A stretch of 64,000 bases of DNA from Polytrichum commune (GCA_950295325.1 OX485803.1:31188001-31252000); one strand, 5' to 3'. Positions 37,396-50,720 are shown, counted from the stretch's first letter. Numbers and translations are program-made. The notes: generated by a model not told the origin, from the letters alone.

Positions 37396-37777
37396 AAGTT
37401 AGATGGGTCTTAAGTGGCTCGTTTTTTTAATTAGAACCGAAATTTGATTGGTAATGTGATTCAGTGAGGATCAAAGAGAAAGCATCATGAAGACACATGT
37501 GTAAAAGAGATTGGACTACATCTTCAAATATTAACAACTACTCTACACTCAACAATGAACACAATTAGGAGGACCTATGTATCCAATTAAGAAATCAACA
37601 AACATGCACTTCCAATAACCATGACTAAATAAGAGGAAGTCCAACTTTTAATCTGATTTTGCAGATATTTCATCATAGATTTGCTAGTGCAACGCAAATT
37701 TTTGTTGTGTAAATCTAATTAGTAAAAGTTGGAGAACATGGAAAAATGAACTGAATAACACAACACCTACGTACCTT
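37396..37777 (-). mobile_element. MITE family A copy, subfamily shared with 54352
   Basis: Starts AGTTAGATGGGTCTTAAGTGG and ends CTACGTACCTTA. The interior block ACTACTCTACACTCAA and AACATGCACTTCCA-like text is nearly the same as in the 54352 copy and differs from the other eight copies, defining a subfamily. Confidence 0.75.
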
Positions 37778-37908
37778 ATGTGGATACAAAAGCGCAAGAG
37801 AATTGTTGGAAGTGCCCTCCACTTGGATGAGCGACCTCTTATGAATGGATGTATGTATGTGTGCGTGTGCGTGTTTCATCCATAATTTGAACGAGGCTTC
37901 CCCTCACC

Positions 37909-38590
37909 ATGATGCCCCCAAGGAGCAACCGACTTACCGGCCCAACCAGGCCCGGAAATGAGCATTTCATTTCACGTCGTCACTTCTCGCAGCTCGCGCC
38001 CCCGCCTTTGATGCTGCAACTCTTGAGCGCAGGGTTACGCCATCTGCATCGCCACCGCCACCGCCCGCCCGCCTGCCAATCAGCGCCTAAACCAGCTTCC
38101 GCCATGGCCACCGCCACCCCCACCACCCCCACCACCCCCACCACCCCCACCACCAACATCATCAGCAATCGCGCGAACCAGCTCTCCCTGGTTCCGATTG
38201 CATCGCCGGCGTCTGCTGATCATGCTTTCGCCCTCGCATGGTGCAACGGTTGCAACGTCGCCAACACCGCTGCCGCAGGGGCGTCTCTTCATGGCCGCTT
38301 CGCCTTCCCACGTCCGCTTTCCTCCCCGTCGTCATTGCCCGATGGTCGCCGCGGTGGCACACGTGATGGTACTGTGCAGGGAGATCATCGTCAGCGATTG
38401 CGAGCGGATCAGGGTTTCAGCTTCTTGCAGAGACGCCCTGTGATCAGGTTTTGGGACTCTTTGCTTTGTGCCCTTCTTCGTCTTGGTCGGATTAGGGTTC
38501 CGACCTGGAAGCTTGGTGGCTGCTGCATGATCAGCTGGACGTCAGTGACTTTACTTCGTATCCGGGGTGGCACCTCTCCCTTTTAGAACC
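37909..38590 (+). other. GC-rich segment, possible 5' exon or promoter
   Basis: Base composition changes sharply to GC-rich with many CG dinucleotides and a CCCACCACC repeat (38113-38153). One frame is open for 225 codons (37909-38586), with an internal ATG at 38104 giving Ala/Thr/Pro-rich sequence, but all frames here are open because of composition. It may be a CpG-rich transcription start region, perhaps for a transcript leading to the BBOF1-like gene 1.3 kb downstream. No homology was recognised. Confidence 0.3.
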
Positions 38591-39884
38591 GCCGTTTCTG
38601 AATCACTCCTAACATTTCTTATGGATTGTTGATTTTTCTTTCCGAATTAGAAAAGGTTTGCACTTAGAAACAATGAGAAGCACTTTAAAGAAAAACAAAA
38701 CAAAACAAAACAAAACAGGGGTCCCCATCAAGACCCACGTAGGTGTTGGATTTCGCTTCTCAGAAAATCCATGAAACTCCTTAAGATTATAAATCTTAAG
38801 GATTCTTATAATACGAAAGTAGCTCCGAAATAATGCTTTTTAAAAATGGTGTAGCAGCTCTAAACCAAGTTCTAAAGACGGTGACTCTGCGAGTACTACA
38901 GATAGTTGCCACCCCGGGCATACCATCTCATGGTGGCGGGAATGATTGCTGAAACATGACCAGATTAATGGAGTGAATCAGTGTCAGCAATCACCAAACA
39001 ACCAACTCATCGTTACAATGGTCGTCTACTTAGGGTGGTCTCGACAATATCCCATGGTTAACAAAATTCATCGAGGGGAGTAACTTTGTTAAGATGTGAA
39101 TCTTGCATTGATGCTCCTCAATAAGCTGCGTAGTGTTCGTAGTGTTCTGTGTATTGATTAATATGACCAGCACACTTTAGAGTTGGAGGGGTAGGGTGAT
39201 GTAACTTGGGAGTATTTGTGGCTGGAGACTTCAGAATAATTCGTCAATTGTAATGGAATCCAGCATATATTTTCTGTAAACTGATTCAGTCATTGTTGGC
39301 CTCTCCAGCCACCCCCAAATGCGTTTTGCAAGGTTGAATTATGTTCTCACGGCATTTTTTCTCTTGACCAACATCCGAATTCTGAGAATTTGAGGTGAAG
39401 GGGGAGCCTGAGGTTTATGGGTTCACAAACCTCATACCGCTTTGGGAAACTATGAAACCTTGCAAAGATAGAAAATATTCTTGCCAATTGAAACTGGTAC
39501 CAGAGTCTGGCCTGAGGGGTCATTGTATTGCTACTTCTACTGGTAGGAGGTTTCCTGGAATGATTAGTTATACGCGAAATACAGGAGGGTTGACATGATA
39601 GAATGTTCGATCCCAATATCACCTTTAAGTTTGCCCTCAAAGTGATCAAATCTCTGCAGAAGGTGGAATTTTTTTTGAGCAATGTGATGGAAATTGGAGT
39701 CACTATTCCAGTCAGTTTCGAGTCAGTTTTTGAGGCTAATGAGGTTATTCCTGTAAAAGTGCTTGAATCATGATATTCTTTGATGTGCATGCAGAAAAGC
39801 CTTGCCATTTAAGGTGCGACGCAAGCCAGTTGGAGGTGAAATCTTGAATTTAGACCCCATTTTTGAGACACACCGCCATACAAC

Positions 39885-42800
39885 ATGGCGAAAAGTGGTG
39901 GGAAGGAGCCCGATGAGTTGGAGATGCTTAAGGCCACAATACTGGCCAAGGAACTTGAGGTCATTACAGTCATCAGCAAGATGCGGCGACTTGAGGACAG
40001 ATCGATATCTATGGAAAATAGCATGGAGAAGCTCAGCACCCAATCAAGGGAGAAGATCGACACATTGACCGATATCATCAATTTTCTCACGAAGTAAATA
40101 TATTAATTCTTGTATTTACCTGGAATTTGTTGATGAGTAGTGTTGTGTTGTTCAATGGCATTCTTAGCTCATAGGAATCGCCAACTGAAGTTCACCTGAT
40201 CTGTCTTCTTATGTACCTCATTAAATTTGGCAGATTTTAGCTCCCTGTATTGTGCAATTCATCTATTCCTATTGCTTTGGAGAGATACACAGAACTATTG
40301 GACTAGTGAAACATTAAATAATATGCTATGGTTGAGAGGTTGCTGCAGAATACACACATAAATATTTTGAGCTTCGTTGCTATCATGAAAGTAACAAAAG
40401 GATGGTTGGGTTTGTTTCTTGTCAGTGAGGGAAATAACAAAGATAATACGATCACTCAACTGGAGAAGGACCTTGCAAAAGCTGAGCAAACTGTGAAAGA
40501 TACGATTGTGAGAATGAACAAAGAAATGGATGACATGAAATATGCTCACGAGTTTCAACTGAATAGTATGAAGTTGCAGTTGGAAGCTGCAACGGTCAAA
40601 CTTCGAGAAATGAATGACTTTGCTCTACGCAAGAAGGCTATAGAGGAGGAGAATACAGCGTATGTATCTTGCTCTGATAGTCCTGCTAAGCGCACAACTT
40701 TTCTTGTGAACTAGTAGTCCGCCAGGTTAAAAGGATCCGACTAGACTGGTGAAGGTTTTGAAAGATATACATATATGAAGTTGCAACCTTACTTGTTTTA
40801 GAATAGAGAGAGTCACATGGGTCAAGAACTTCCCTCCAGAATCTTGGGGAAGTGTCTCCCCTTGAATGGGGTCAACCAGTGATAGGGGGACCAGTTATCT
40901 TAAACAAGGGCGACCATATTTGATCGCTTTTGAAGACATGTACATATAGAGTGCTCGAAGTGATTATTGGAGCAACTATTTGAAGGTGTTGCTGGTCTAG
41001 GCTGTAAGAATGCATGGTTTTCCTCCATCACTTGCAATCGGTATTCTTGTGTTTCACTCTTAATCAGAAAAGTCGTATTTGGTTCTTGTAGGTTGAAAGA
41101 GCAGCTGCTTAGGGAGCAGAGAGACCATGCGGAGGCCATCAGTGATGTGGAACGGGTTTCAGTACAAGAGAAGGAGCGTCTTAAGAAAGAGATACAGACT
41201 CGTGTAGAGGAGACCAAGAGGGAGATGGTGAAATCAATGGGAGAGCAGCTTCACTCGGTATTGATTATTCCTCAACAATATTCTCTTGTTCTATATTGAC
41301 GATGGTAATAGTAGATGGTTCTTGTAGACCGCAAAATAAGACCCTCTGGTACATGTTCAAAGTCAAACTTGTGTTTAATTTGAGATAGGATTGTTGGGAT
41401 AAATCCGGATACGAATTTGAGCCAAAAGGAGTACCGTAGCAGTGAGGCTATTTCATCACGGGGTTGACAAAATATTTATCCTTTGGATAAAATCATTTCG
41501 TAAGGATTGATTGAGATTTTTCAAGAATTTCATCACAAGTTTAAGAGTGAAAGGAAAACAAGCAACGTCTTATTAAATAGACAAGACACACGGCATTGCA
41601 TTTGATTTATTGCTCTTACATCAAAGGTTTAATTTTTCAAGATTTTATCTTCATGGTTCCAAGATTTTGCATGTTTTTGTATTCTTGATTTTATACTTTA
41701 TTATTGACTAGCACGGTATGTACGCAGATGTGAAGTCAAGTTTTCAGTACAGGGATTTATCTTTCTTTAAGACAGCTCATATTTTCGATGGCTCTTGAAT
41801 TGCAGAAAACAAAGAAAACAATAGTAGAGAATGAGCAGTTGCGGAAGGAGGTAGCATATCACACCACTCAAACAGAAATATTACTTCAGCAGAATGAGAA
41901 GTTGCTCCAGGATTTGGCTGCGGCAAACCGTGCTCTTCAGCTTGCCAAGGAGGTCAGAAGTTTCACATGATTCTGGAGTTCTCATTATTATCCTCTCTGT
42001 CAATCCATGAGCAGATCATTCTAACCCGCCTGCTTATGTTTGCGTTCACCAGCTTGTTTTCAACATGGCCGAGAATGTTCTGGATTTGAAAAATACAAAT
42101 CTACCTGAAGAACCTATGTACTTCCAGAGCGTTTCTTGTGCAGTTAGTTATTTATTTATTTATATTTCAATAATTATGTTCTCAGTTCTCCACTGTCACC
42201 TCCTCCAGCTACCCAACCTTAATGTGAACCACTCTTTCACTTACTTCAAGTGTCAGGATTAGGTTCACTAACTTATTTCGATGTGGGATGGGGGGCTCAA
42301 AGCTAGAGGAAGATTTGGCACGGAGAAACCACATGTACCAAAAGACCACACGAATATTGGTCTTTAAGCTTCGAGGTACGGAATCCTGAAATGTGAACAC
42401 TTCAAACTTATTCTGGCACTTGTTCTTTCACGAAGGGCTAAGTATGCTACTCAAATCTCAAATTTGAACGTAGATAGCTCCGCATTTCTCACTCTACAAT
42501 TTGTTGTCGTAAGCTGTTCTGCAGCACTGCCTGTTAATGATTGTAATGTTGCACAGAGAAACAAATGGCGGCTAGTGGTCCAAGAAAGAAAACAGAACAA
42601 GAGAAGAAGAACGATGAGGAACTGAAAGAACTTTGGAAGACCACTGAGCGGCTGAAAACCCCTCAAGCTCCAGATTATCAGGTTGAATTTAACGCTAGAA
42701 GTTTTCACCACTTGGATGATTTCGCTTATCTTGTATATTGGCAAGCAACTTGTCTTATTCACGGTCTGCTATTTGTACTCAGTTGACCTCTTTGCTAAAA

Positions 42801-44345
42801 CATCTATTCTTCTAATCCCTGTCTGAAATTCAACCTGAACTTTCAATCTGCTTGTTGACAGAAAGGACCACTTGACTCAAAGAATGTGGTCCGTGACGAG
42901 GCTGTTAAATTTCTCTTTGCATGCCTCGAAGATATCGAACTGGAACGACTTGCTAAGGCTCCACTTGATAGTATCACAAGCAGGTAAGAAGACTACACTT
43001 TCATTTGAGATGTTCACTATCTTACCTTTGACTCTTGCATTACATGTGTTTTATTTTTGTTCTCTGCAAATGTCCAGAAAAAAGATGCTTCATGAATTAT
43101 CATACATGAAATTCTATGATCATTATTCTCACTAAGAGGGAATCATCACTGGAATGAGTTTCTTTTTGCTTCAGAAAGTCTCGAATTCTGGTGTCCAAGT
43201 AGTCTAAGGATTTTTGGAAATAGACTGATTTCTTGTATTGGCAGTGTTGATCCTACCCCAAGGAATCGGCCTGATATGGGACTTGCTGAATTCAGCGTGA
43301 AACAACGGCAAGATTTGGTCAAGTGAGTGTAAACCTGAAAAATGTGTTGTCTTTACTAGATGTCTGCACTGTTTAATAATTAAATTTTTTGTACAAAGTC
43401 TTCAGGAAAAATCCTTCAGTATATCCATCAAATTGCTGTGCATGGACAAATTGAAAAGGCCTCCCTAATCTGAGAGTACGTGTGGCTCAAGTGGAAAGAG
43501 TTTGCGATAACAATCCACTTGAGATATTGGGAATGGATAACTTTGTTTGAAACGAAGTATATGTCTAGGTCACTAAGTTCATCGATAATTAATTTTGAGG
43601 TTCATAAACTGAGGATGCCCTCAAAGCAACCTGATCACAGATCGTCAGGCAGGAAGGCCAGTATATTACACATAAGGTAGATGGGTCTTAAATGGTTACT
43701 TTTACTGACTAGCCCACTTCTCCTAGCATATGAAACATTCAATTAGTACACCCGAGATGGCTAGCAAATCCAAATTGAGGCCTTAGCCACTTTCCTAATG
43801 ATTTTCGGAGCTCATATGAATATCTTATTCATTATCGAAGCAAAGATTCTTGTGCTCATTAAATGGTCATATAGGTCCCCCCCAATTAAGTTGACTATTG
43901 AACCTAGAATGATTATTATATTTTGAGCACATAGTCCAATCTCTTCTGAACACGTATTTTTGGTATCCGTTCTTGAAGCCACACTAAACCACATGTACCA
44001 CACATATACGTGTCCGATCAAGATAAGTAACCAAATTAGGCACACCTCCTTACATGGTGCAGCTGCAAGGATATGAAAGCTGGTAGGTTTTGAGAGCCTT
44101 GCTTATTTGAAGAATAACAGCCATTCTATTCAAATCTTGACAGGGCATTGCTGCGGCAAGCAGTGTCATTAAGGTCATTGACAAGTAACATGACCAAAGA
44201 TCACAGTCCAAGGTCAGGTTGGCCTGCTGGAGGTCGTTCGGCAAAGGGTATACCATTACCTACCTCAAATATTCTTGATAATGAGTATGTTGATAATGTA
44301 AACCCAGATATGAGCATTGGGAAGTACCTTATAAGTTCTATTTAG
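39885..44345 (+). CDS. Basal body-orientation factor 1-like coiled-coil protein
   Basis: Ten exons are reconstructed: 39885-40093, 40426-40659, 41092-41257, 41806-41952, 42053-42142, 42303-42375, 42557-42681, 42862-42983, 43245-43322, 44144-44345. They total 1446 bp, all phases agree, and the product is 481 residues. It is almost wholly helical coiled coil. The pattern resembles BBOF1/CCDC176 (DUF4515): an opening helix pair, ITQLEKDLAKAEQTVKDTI, LKEQLLREQRDHAEAI, then ENEQLRKEVAYHTTQTEILL followed by QQNEKLLQDL. LARRNHMYQKTTRILVFKLR comes next, and a C-terminal helix FSVKQRQDLVKALLRQAVSL precedes a Ser/Gly/Pro tail. In animals BBOF1 works on ciliary axonemes and basal bodies; in plants such genes persist only where sperm swim. 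The ATG sits in a good context (acaacATGG). The last intron holds a MITE. Family assignment rests on remembered pattern, not a search. Confidence 0.78.
43675..44050 (+). mobile_element. MITE family A copy in the last BBOF1-like intron
   Basis: Bounded by TA|AGGTAGATGGGTCTTAA and CACACCTCCT|TA. This is among the best-preserved copies: GAATATCTTATTCATTATCG, AATGGTCATATAGGTCCCCC, AACCTAGAATGATTATTATA. It lies inside the 821-bp final intron, ending about 90 bp before the last exon. Confidence 0.85.
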
Positions 44346-44835
44346 TGCCATTCGTCCACTGTTCCACAAGGATGTGAAGTGATCTGTCTGGAAGTGATGT
44401 GTACTTAATTGATGGACTTATTGATTTCCCCCAACACAATACTCTCTCTGACTCTGCCAATGCATAAGTATGGCAGGTAACATGAGACCCAAGGTGCGAG
44501 TGGATGATATTTTGGCAATGCCAATTGAAAAAATGGTGGAAGAGACAAGACAGCAATCTGCACCCTAAAAATGGCACAGCCGTGTATGAATGTACCTGTA
44601 AAATAGCTCCACCAAACTTGCTATCTAATTTTCTACAAGAATTTCCTGTTGCTCAGGCACAAGATTTGGTTTGCATAACGACCTGTCTCAAAAACTGTGA
44701 CTGCCTATAGTGCATTCACGAGTCTGGCAGCAATAAGAGGTAGTTGTGGTGATACGATTTCTGAAAATTGGTGTCTCCATAGCACTACGGAAAGGAGGCA
44801 ACTTGAAACTACAAAAATTGTAATGGACCACCAAG

Positions 44836-47800
44836 TCAAAGAATGATCTCCTCTGCATATGAGGGGCTAGCACAGCCAGGAGAAAGCTCGTCCAAGAGAG
44901 TCCATTCATCGGTGACACGATTAAATTCCTGTCAAAAACAAATAACAAAACCTCAGCAACATGTGAACAACACAAAAATAAATCACCCAAACATAATATC
45001 GTCAAATCTTTTGTTCTTCACATGTAAATTGACTGGGGAATGTCGTACCCCACTTGGCAATCTTAAGCCTCTTCCCAAATTGATAACGATCAGATGTATG
45101 TACAAGGATGACATTGCCTGGTTTTAAACCACTCCCTATGACACTTCAAACCCTGCTTTTTCTTTGTCTAAGCTATCTACTCAAGGATGCAGCACTATTA
45201 TGAGCACTGCCAATTCCGCAATTTTGGTTGTTGGAATGAACCAAGGATTGTCTCATCTGGCTAGCAATTGCAAATCATGAAGATGGTCAATTCCAAGTTC
45301 CAGAATCAGACTTGAGATTAAAGAATTATACGAGATCCAAAGGAAAATTATCTTTTTCTTTGAATGATCAGAGGATCTCTCAATTGTGTTAATAATTGAA
45401 CCTAGAACAGTGCCTATAAGTTGAGCATATGATCTCATAGAGACCCTGTCTTTTTGGTGTCCATTCTCAACAACAAGCCTTGCCATATACCACTCAAATA
45501 TAGGCGTCCAATTAAGAAGAGTGACCATATCAGACCAACATACTGTATCTTAGTTGTGAAATAGAAAGAATGGCATCAGACTGTTACTTACAGATCGGAG
45601 AATACGCAAGTCTGGCAAGGATGCAAAAGCTGCTCCCTCCATAGGATCAGCTTGCCAGCGATCGCTTTCTTCAGTTTCCATGTAAAGAGGTTCAATCTCT
45701 ACAAGCGTTAAATTCTGCACCAGACCAGCCATCAAATCATCAGAATGATAGCTGCAATTGATACCATGACCTCGAAACCATCTGTTATTTCATGAATTTG
45801 CAATAACACGCAGATTGTAGAGGGCAGGGAGGTTGACAACCTCTAACTAATAAACATTTAATAATATGCACATTCTGGAAAGAGGTTAGTTGAATACCTC
45901 TGGAGAGAGTTTGTCTCGGTCTCCTCGATCTGCAATTCATTGAACTGACATTATCAGTTCCTGGAGACATGAAAGATTTTCAAATTGATGGAGGAACATG
46001 TCTCTGTAGAGCTAAGCCTCGCTAGTCTCTAAAGTTGTAAGGAAAACAAAATTGAGGAATTTGACGTAAACTCACCGATGTTTCGGCTAACTACAAGGCC
46101 AACACCTGCAGATAGCAATTGGGCTTGATTAGTGAGTTACATTGACTAGCCATTTGCACTATAGAGAACTGTCAGTTAAAAGAGCTCCAAGAAGGAAGAG
46201 GTCATCCCCACACAAAAACAGTACAACCTATTTGTTCTCTAAATTTATCTAGAGTGTTGTGGGAAAAGCCAACTGTGTATATATTCGTATTTGTGAACTC
46301 TAGATGTGAAAGGGTGTGATGTTTTCATCCATGCCAATGTGAGGGCCGGTTGGACTTCAAAGGTGTATAAGACAAGATGTACTGTTTATTTCATAAAGAG
46401 GCTAGAGATTGTAGCATTATTATGATCTGATTCACATGAATTTGTAAAAATACTGACCAATCATCTGTTAATGTGTGTTTGTGTTCTTATTACGTGAAAT
46501 TCAAGCTTGTATCCCAAGGGTAAAATTAAACCAATAAGAAGCTTTCTAGAGTAGGGCTAAAAGTGTAGTTCTCAAAGTATACTTCTCAAAGTAAATGTTC
46601 AAAAACATGAGTTTGATTCGTCTATATTGGTTAAAGCTTTCCTTAGAATGAATCAGGTAGATAAATCTAGATAAATTCCAGTCTGATAGGTGTTTATCTT
46701 TTTTCGAATCCATCTAAAGTAATGAGATCCAAATGCAAGAGGTTATCAGCTAGAAATGTTTCTCGCATATTTGCAAGCGAGAATTTGAAGGCAGATGCTG
46801 GGATGATACCTACCTTTTAGTCTTCCATCTTGATGTAGAGCTTTCATTGCTTCAGAGAGAGGGTACTCTACTACATCTCCACACTGGGCCTCTGCCCCCC
46901 AAACGCTCTCACCATTTTCAGGTGTATAAGCAGATCCTGACCTTGATGCTGCTGAAGCGCGTGCATCGCCTTTTCTTGTCCTGTGAATCGACAAGGTTAT
47001 GATCTCCAACTTGAAGAATATAGAAACTTGAAGAATATAGAAACGATAGCATAATAATACGAGGTTGGAATTTAGGGGTGAGGGGCCAAGTGGAGAGGGT
47101 ATATAGAAATCTAGTTACCTTGTACCCTTGTCTGCACTTTTCTTAACTTACATACACACATTTTATATAGAAATATATGAGACAAAAGAAAAATTCCCGA
47201 ATAACATTTCACTTCCCAAAGAATTACAAGGCACTGGGACCTGAAATAGAGAGCAGCCAACCTCTCTAGGGTGCCTTCAAAACATATCGTATGTTGCAAA
47301 TACCGTAGTAGAATTATCCTTCAACCCAACCGGATTTTTGGTTGGGAGTTGGTGCTAAAATGCCAAAAGGTGCTAAAATGAGTTTGGCTCCCATAGAATA
47401 TTCTTCTTCAAACCTCCACACCAACTCCAAACATGCACCTAAAACTTACCGAACATGGAAAGTTTTGTATGCAAAACAGTCAACTCCCAACCAAAACTCC
47501 ATTTGAATAAAAAGATGATGAACTCTAGTACCTTATCACTTTCAGCACGTAGTGCTAGTGCTACGTGTCACTTTGTTGTTGGTTACAACCCGTGCAAAAG
47601 TTGATGTGGCATGGAATAAATTCACTTCTGGCAAGCAAGTGCCTAAACTCCTAAGTAAGAGTTTCCATGGATAAAATAAGAGTAGGTCTATCTATTCTTC
47701 TATGACGAATTTCATAAGTTTATCTACTGTGACTGGCAGGCGATGACGACTATTAAGGAAAATGTAAGCCAGGAGAGGAAGGAAAACACACAAGCACTAG

Positions 47801-49470
47801 AGAAGAACTAAATGCAAGGGCAAGAATTCTAGGTTGAACCTAAACTAACTGGAGCAAGTCATGACTAACTTTCTTTGAAAGGGCTTGAACTCGCTCCAAT
47901 TGTCCCAAACTTCCCAAGCAGCTCCTTTGCCTCTCCTCTCAAGCCCTTTCACCTCCCCCGTTGCATCATACACTGCCCTTAACTCTGGATCAATGAGCAC
48001 CTGAGGAGATACAAAAATGGACAAGAATACTGGATCAGTTAACAAACATAGCCAAAGAAGAATTCATCAAACATAAGGGTACGGAACGATTCCCGCATCG
48101 ATATGGACACAAGCTCAGACATTATGAAGACAAAATAGAAGACCAATGGGCAATGTCACATGAATGACAACAAAGAGAGTTCATGTGAGCTTCCACTTGC
48201 CACTGTGAACAAGTATTGTAACCAGCGCCTTACTATATATGTACGGCATGCTCTGACCAGTTCATTCTGGCTCTCACGTGTCCAATTCCAGTTCAGATTT
48301 AGCAAGAAATTTCTCCAATTCATACTGCAATAATTTATTGGCTCTGCCCTGGAGTAGAGAGCTCTCCATTTCATTGGCATCGTAAGCCCATAACGTTGTC
48401 CACATTATAGACCAATATTCATTGGCATCGTGGGTCCACATGATTGGATGAGAGTCTAATGAGGCGATGAACTTGTCTTGCACGAGTAACTTGAAACTTA
48501 AAATGCTGTCATTTCCAAGTTCTATCTTTTAATCTACGAGGAAGTGTACTTTAAGGAAGGTCACACAAAAGAAAAGAGAATACAATGATAATTTGTGCAA
48601 GTAAGATTGGACAACTCAGATTTAAACGCAACAATTCTGATAGGTTATCCATGTGGTACACACATATCCATGAGTTGATTTATATACTAACTCATGACTC
48701 CAGAAGCTTAAGTTGTTCTTTCTTCCTTTCCAGTTTCTGATTTCTAGGTCAAATCATAATTACAATGCAACAAATATATAACATAAAATTTTGGATCACA
48801 ACAGTATCTACCACTTAATCTAAAATCTGGTCCAAATTGCAACTCCGTCTTCCACAAGGCACTCGGAATCTGATAACTCTACCCCTGTCTTCATCGCTGG
48901 AAAGAAGTCAAGATAGGCCGCCATTTAACGCTCCAATTCATAACCTTAATTCGTGTCAAGAAAGCTAAAAGGAAAGAAATATGTCTCCCTCGTTCCAGTG
49001 AAGTTGCCCGAATTGCGATGAGACAAAATGGCGCATTGCAAGAACGAAAATATTTCCAGCCTCTATACAATCGAAGGCTTGTCGCAGAAAAATTTCACTA
49101 AAAAACAACAGAGCTCAATGAGCGTGTTATGAGATTGTCTTAACCTCAACACCTAGTTCTCACCGGATTCTCACCAAACCAACTCAACCACTGCCACTTC
49201 TAGACACTGAAATTATCGGCGCATTTTTCTCAATTTTTTTTTCGAGATAGAGAGTATGAGATTGACCTCGTAGGCGCTGCTGAGCTCGATGAAGCGGTCG
49301 TGCGCATCCGGATGAGTGCTGACATCCGGGTGGTGGTTCTTGGCCAAATTACGATACGCCGTCTTGAGCTGCGCCGGTGTGGCCGCAATGTCGACCTTGA
49401 GTACCTCGTAAAGCTGCGTGTGAGCTGCTCGGCAGCCCACACTTGTGGTCCTGGCCATCGCCATCGCCAT
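44836..49470 (-). CDS. J-domain (DnaJ-like) co-chaperone
   Basis: Seven minus-strand exons: 49470-49267, 48000-47870, 46980-46814, 46105-46076, 45929-45898, 45714-45592, 44928-44836. They total 780 bp in phase, for 259 residues. The J domain spans about residues 18-82: QLYEVLKVDIAATPAQLKTA, YRNLAKNHHPDVS with the HPD triad at 47-49, FIELSSAYE spliced to VLIDPELRAVYD. There is no G/F region or zinc finger, so it is a type III (DJC) J protein. HPD stimulates the ATPase of Hsp70. The C-terminal 170 residues contain VKGLERRGKGAAWEVWDNW, EYPLSEAMKALHQDGRLKG and DRWQADPMEGAAFASLPDLR, which I do not recognise but which look ordered and unique. The short N-terminus could be an organelle-targeting peptide, not a clear one. 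It is convergent with the BBOF1-like gene, 490 bp apart. Confidence 0.88.
45280..45545 (+). mobile_element. MITE family A fragment in a J-protein intron
   Basis: Only the right two thirds match: TTGAACCTAGAACAGTGCC, TTTTTGGTGTCCATTCTCAA and ACCACTCAAATATAGGCGTCC. Terminal repeats are lost. It sits in the last intron (44929-45591). Confidence 0.65.
47335..47496. repeat. Short inverted repeat in a J-protein intron
   Basis: TTTTGGTTGGGAGTTG is matched by its exact inverse CAACTCCCAACCAAAA about 130 bp away, resembling a small MITE in the intron between exons 2 and 3. Confidence 0.6.
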
Positions 49471-49672
49471 AGCTCAAGCTAAATTCCTCTGCAAAAGTCT
49501 CCTCACGTGGACACTTCGGTGTCCTAATAAGTTCGGAGGTAAGTAGGTCGAGGTCTCAATTGAGGTCCTCAGTTGCCTTATCCAACATCGAGATCTCCAT
49601 TTACACACCTGGCACCTCTTTCCATCTTGGAGTATTTAATATCTGTTGCATATGTCACGCTTCACATCATCT

Positions 49673-50168
49673 AAGGGCCACTTCACACACAAGCCAAGGG
49701 CCGTGACCATGAAATTGTGAGAGCCCAAAAGAAATTGTTCAAAGGCCATCCTAATACACCTCCAAAATCACGTACTGTAGTCCCAGACCATCAAGTCTAG
49801 TGTGAAGTCATATGTGACCGGGCCCTCAACGAAATGCTATTTCAATGAAACTCTATTCATGCGGGTCCTCACACATGATAAAATACAATAAATCAACGGT
49901 GTGAGCATTCAGAGTGCCATGGTCTCCCGGTTTTGTGTTAGGCCTACCTCCAAGAGGTGGTTTTTGGAAACAAACCAAGTGATCATGAAACATGATCCAT
50001 TTGATGTCATGTAGGAATCCATGTAGACTTTACATCCATCTTGCATTCACGTACTCTGTTGGTCCCTCAAGTGTGGTGTGAAGCGAACTTGGACCGGCTC
50101 CCTTTTCCACCAATGAGAGTGCTTGAAGTGTAATAGACACGGGCTCTCAGTCTCGTGTGCGAAGTGGC
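49673..50168 (+). mobile_element. MITE family B copy 3
   Basis: Starts GGGCCACTTCACACACAAGCC and ends GTGTGCGAAGTGGCC. Full-length similarity to copies at 31695 and 34144, including CATTCATGCGGGTCCTCAC-like text. Flanks TAA and TCA fit a degraded 3-bp duplication. It lies about 200 bp upstream of the J-protein start, so it may border its promoter. Confidence 0.8.
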
Positions 50169-50334
50169 CTCAAATGAGTTGTGACCATGAGAAACCCTGA
50201 ACCAATTTTTTCTTCCGGCCCTTGGTCACATGTGTATGATGGTCCTCATTTCACCAAAACAAGGTGGAGCGGACCCATACGCCCACCTCTTTGAGTTGGG
50301 CTCCCACCACCCTTACCGAAGTAAAGGAGGTCTA

Positions 50335-50720
50335 AGGTGGATGGGTCTTAAACGGTTAATTTTTTATGACCACTCCACTTCTCCTATGTAATGAAACATG
50401 CGATGTGTATGAGCTAGTTAGCAAATCCAAATCAAGCTTGGGGCCGCTTTCTTCATAATTTTTGGGGCTCGTATGAATATCTCATTCATTGTGAAAGTGA
50501 ACTTGATTCTCGTGGTCATCAGAGGGTCATATAGGTCCCCCCTTGCCCCGCCCCCAATTATGGTGGCTATTGAGGCTAGAATGGTTATCATATTTTGAGC
50601 ACATAGTCCAATCTCTTTTGAACACACATCTTTTAGGTATCCATTTTTGGAGCCATGTCTTATCACACACCATTCAAAATTTAGTGCTTGATTAAGACAA
50701 CTGACCAAATTAGGCATGTT
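50335..50720 (+). mobile_element. MITE family A copy
   Basis: Starts AGGTGGATGGGTCTTAAACGG. The interior contains GTATGAATATCTCATTCATT, GGTCATATAGGTCCCCC and AATGGTTATCATATTTTGAG. The right end near ATTAGGCATG is truncated or diverged. Confidence 0.75.

Noticed and set aside
37909-38586. 225-codon ORF in the GC-rich segment as a protein gene
   Set aside because: Several frames on both strands are open because of GC-rich composition; no homology or splice continuation was found, so it is listed only as a possible promoter or 5' exon.
43406-43473. Alternative last exon of the BBOF1-like gene
   Set aside because: The helical frame ending EKASLI needs a phase that the donor at 43322 does not give; the exon at 44144 fits phase and continues the C-terminal helix.
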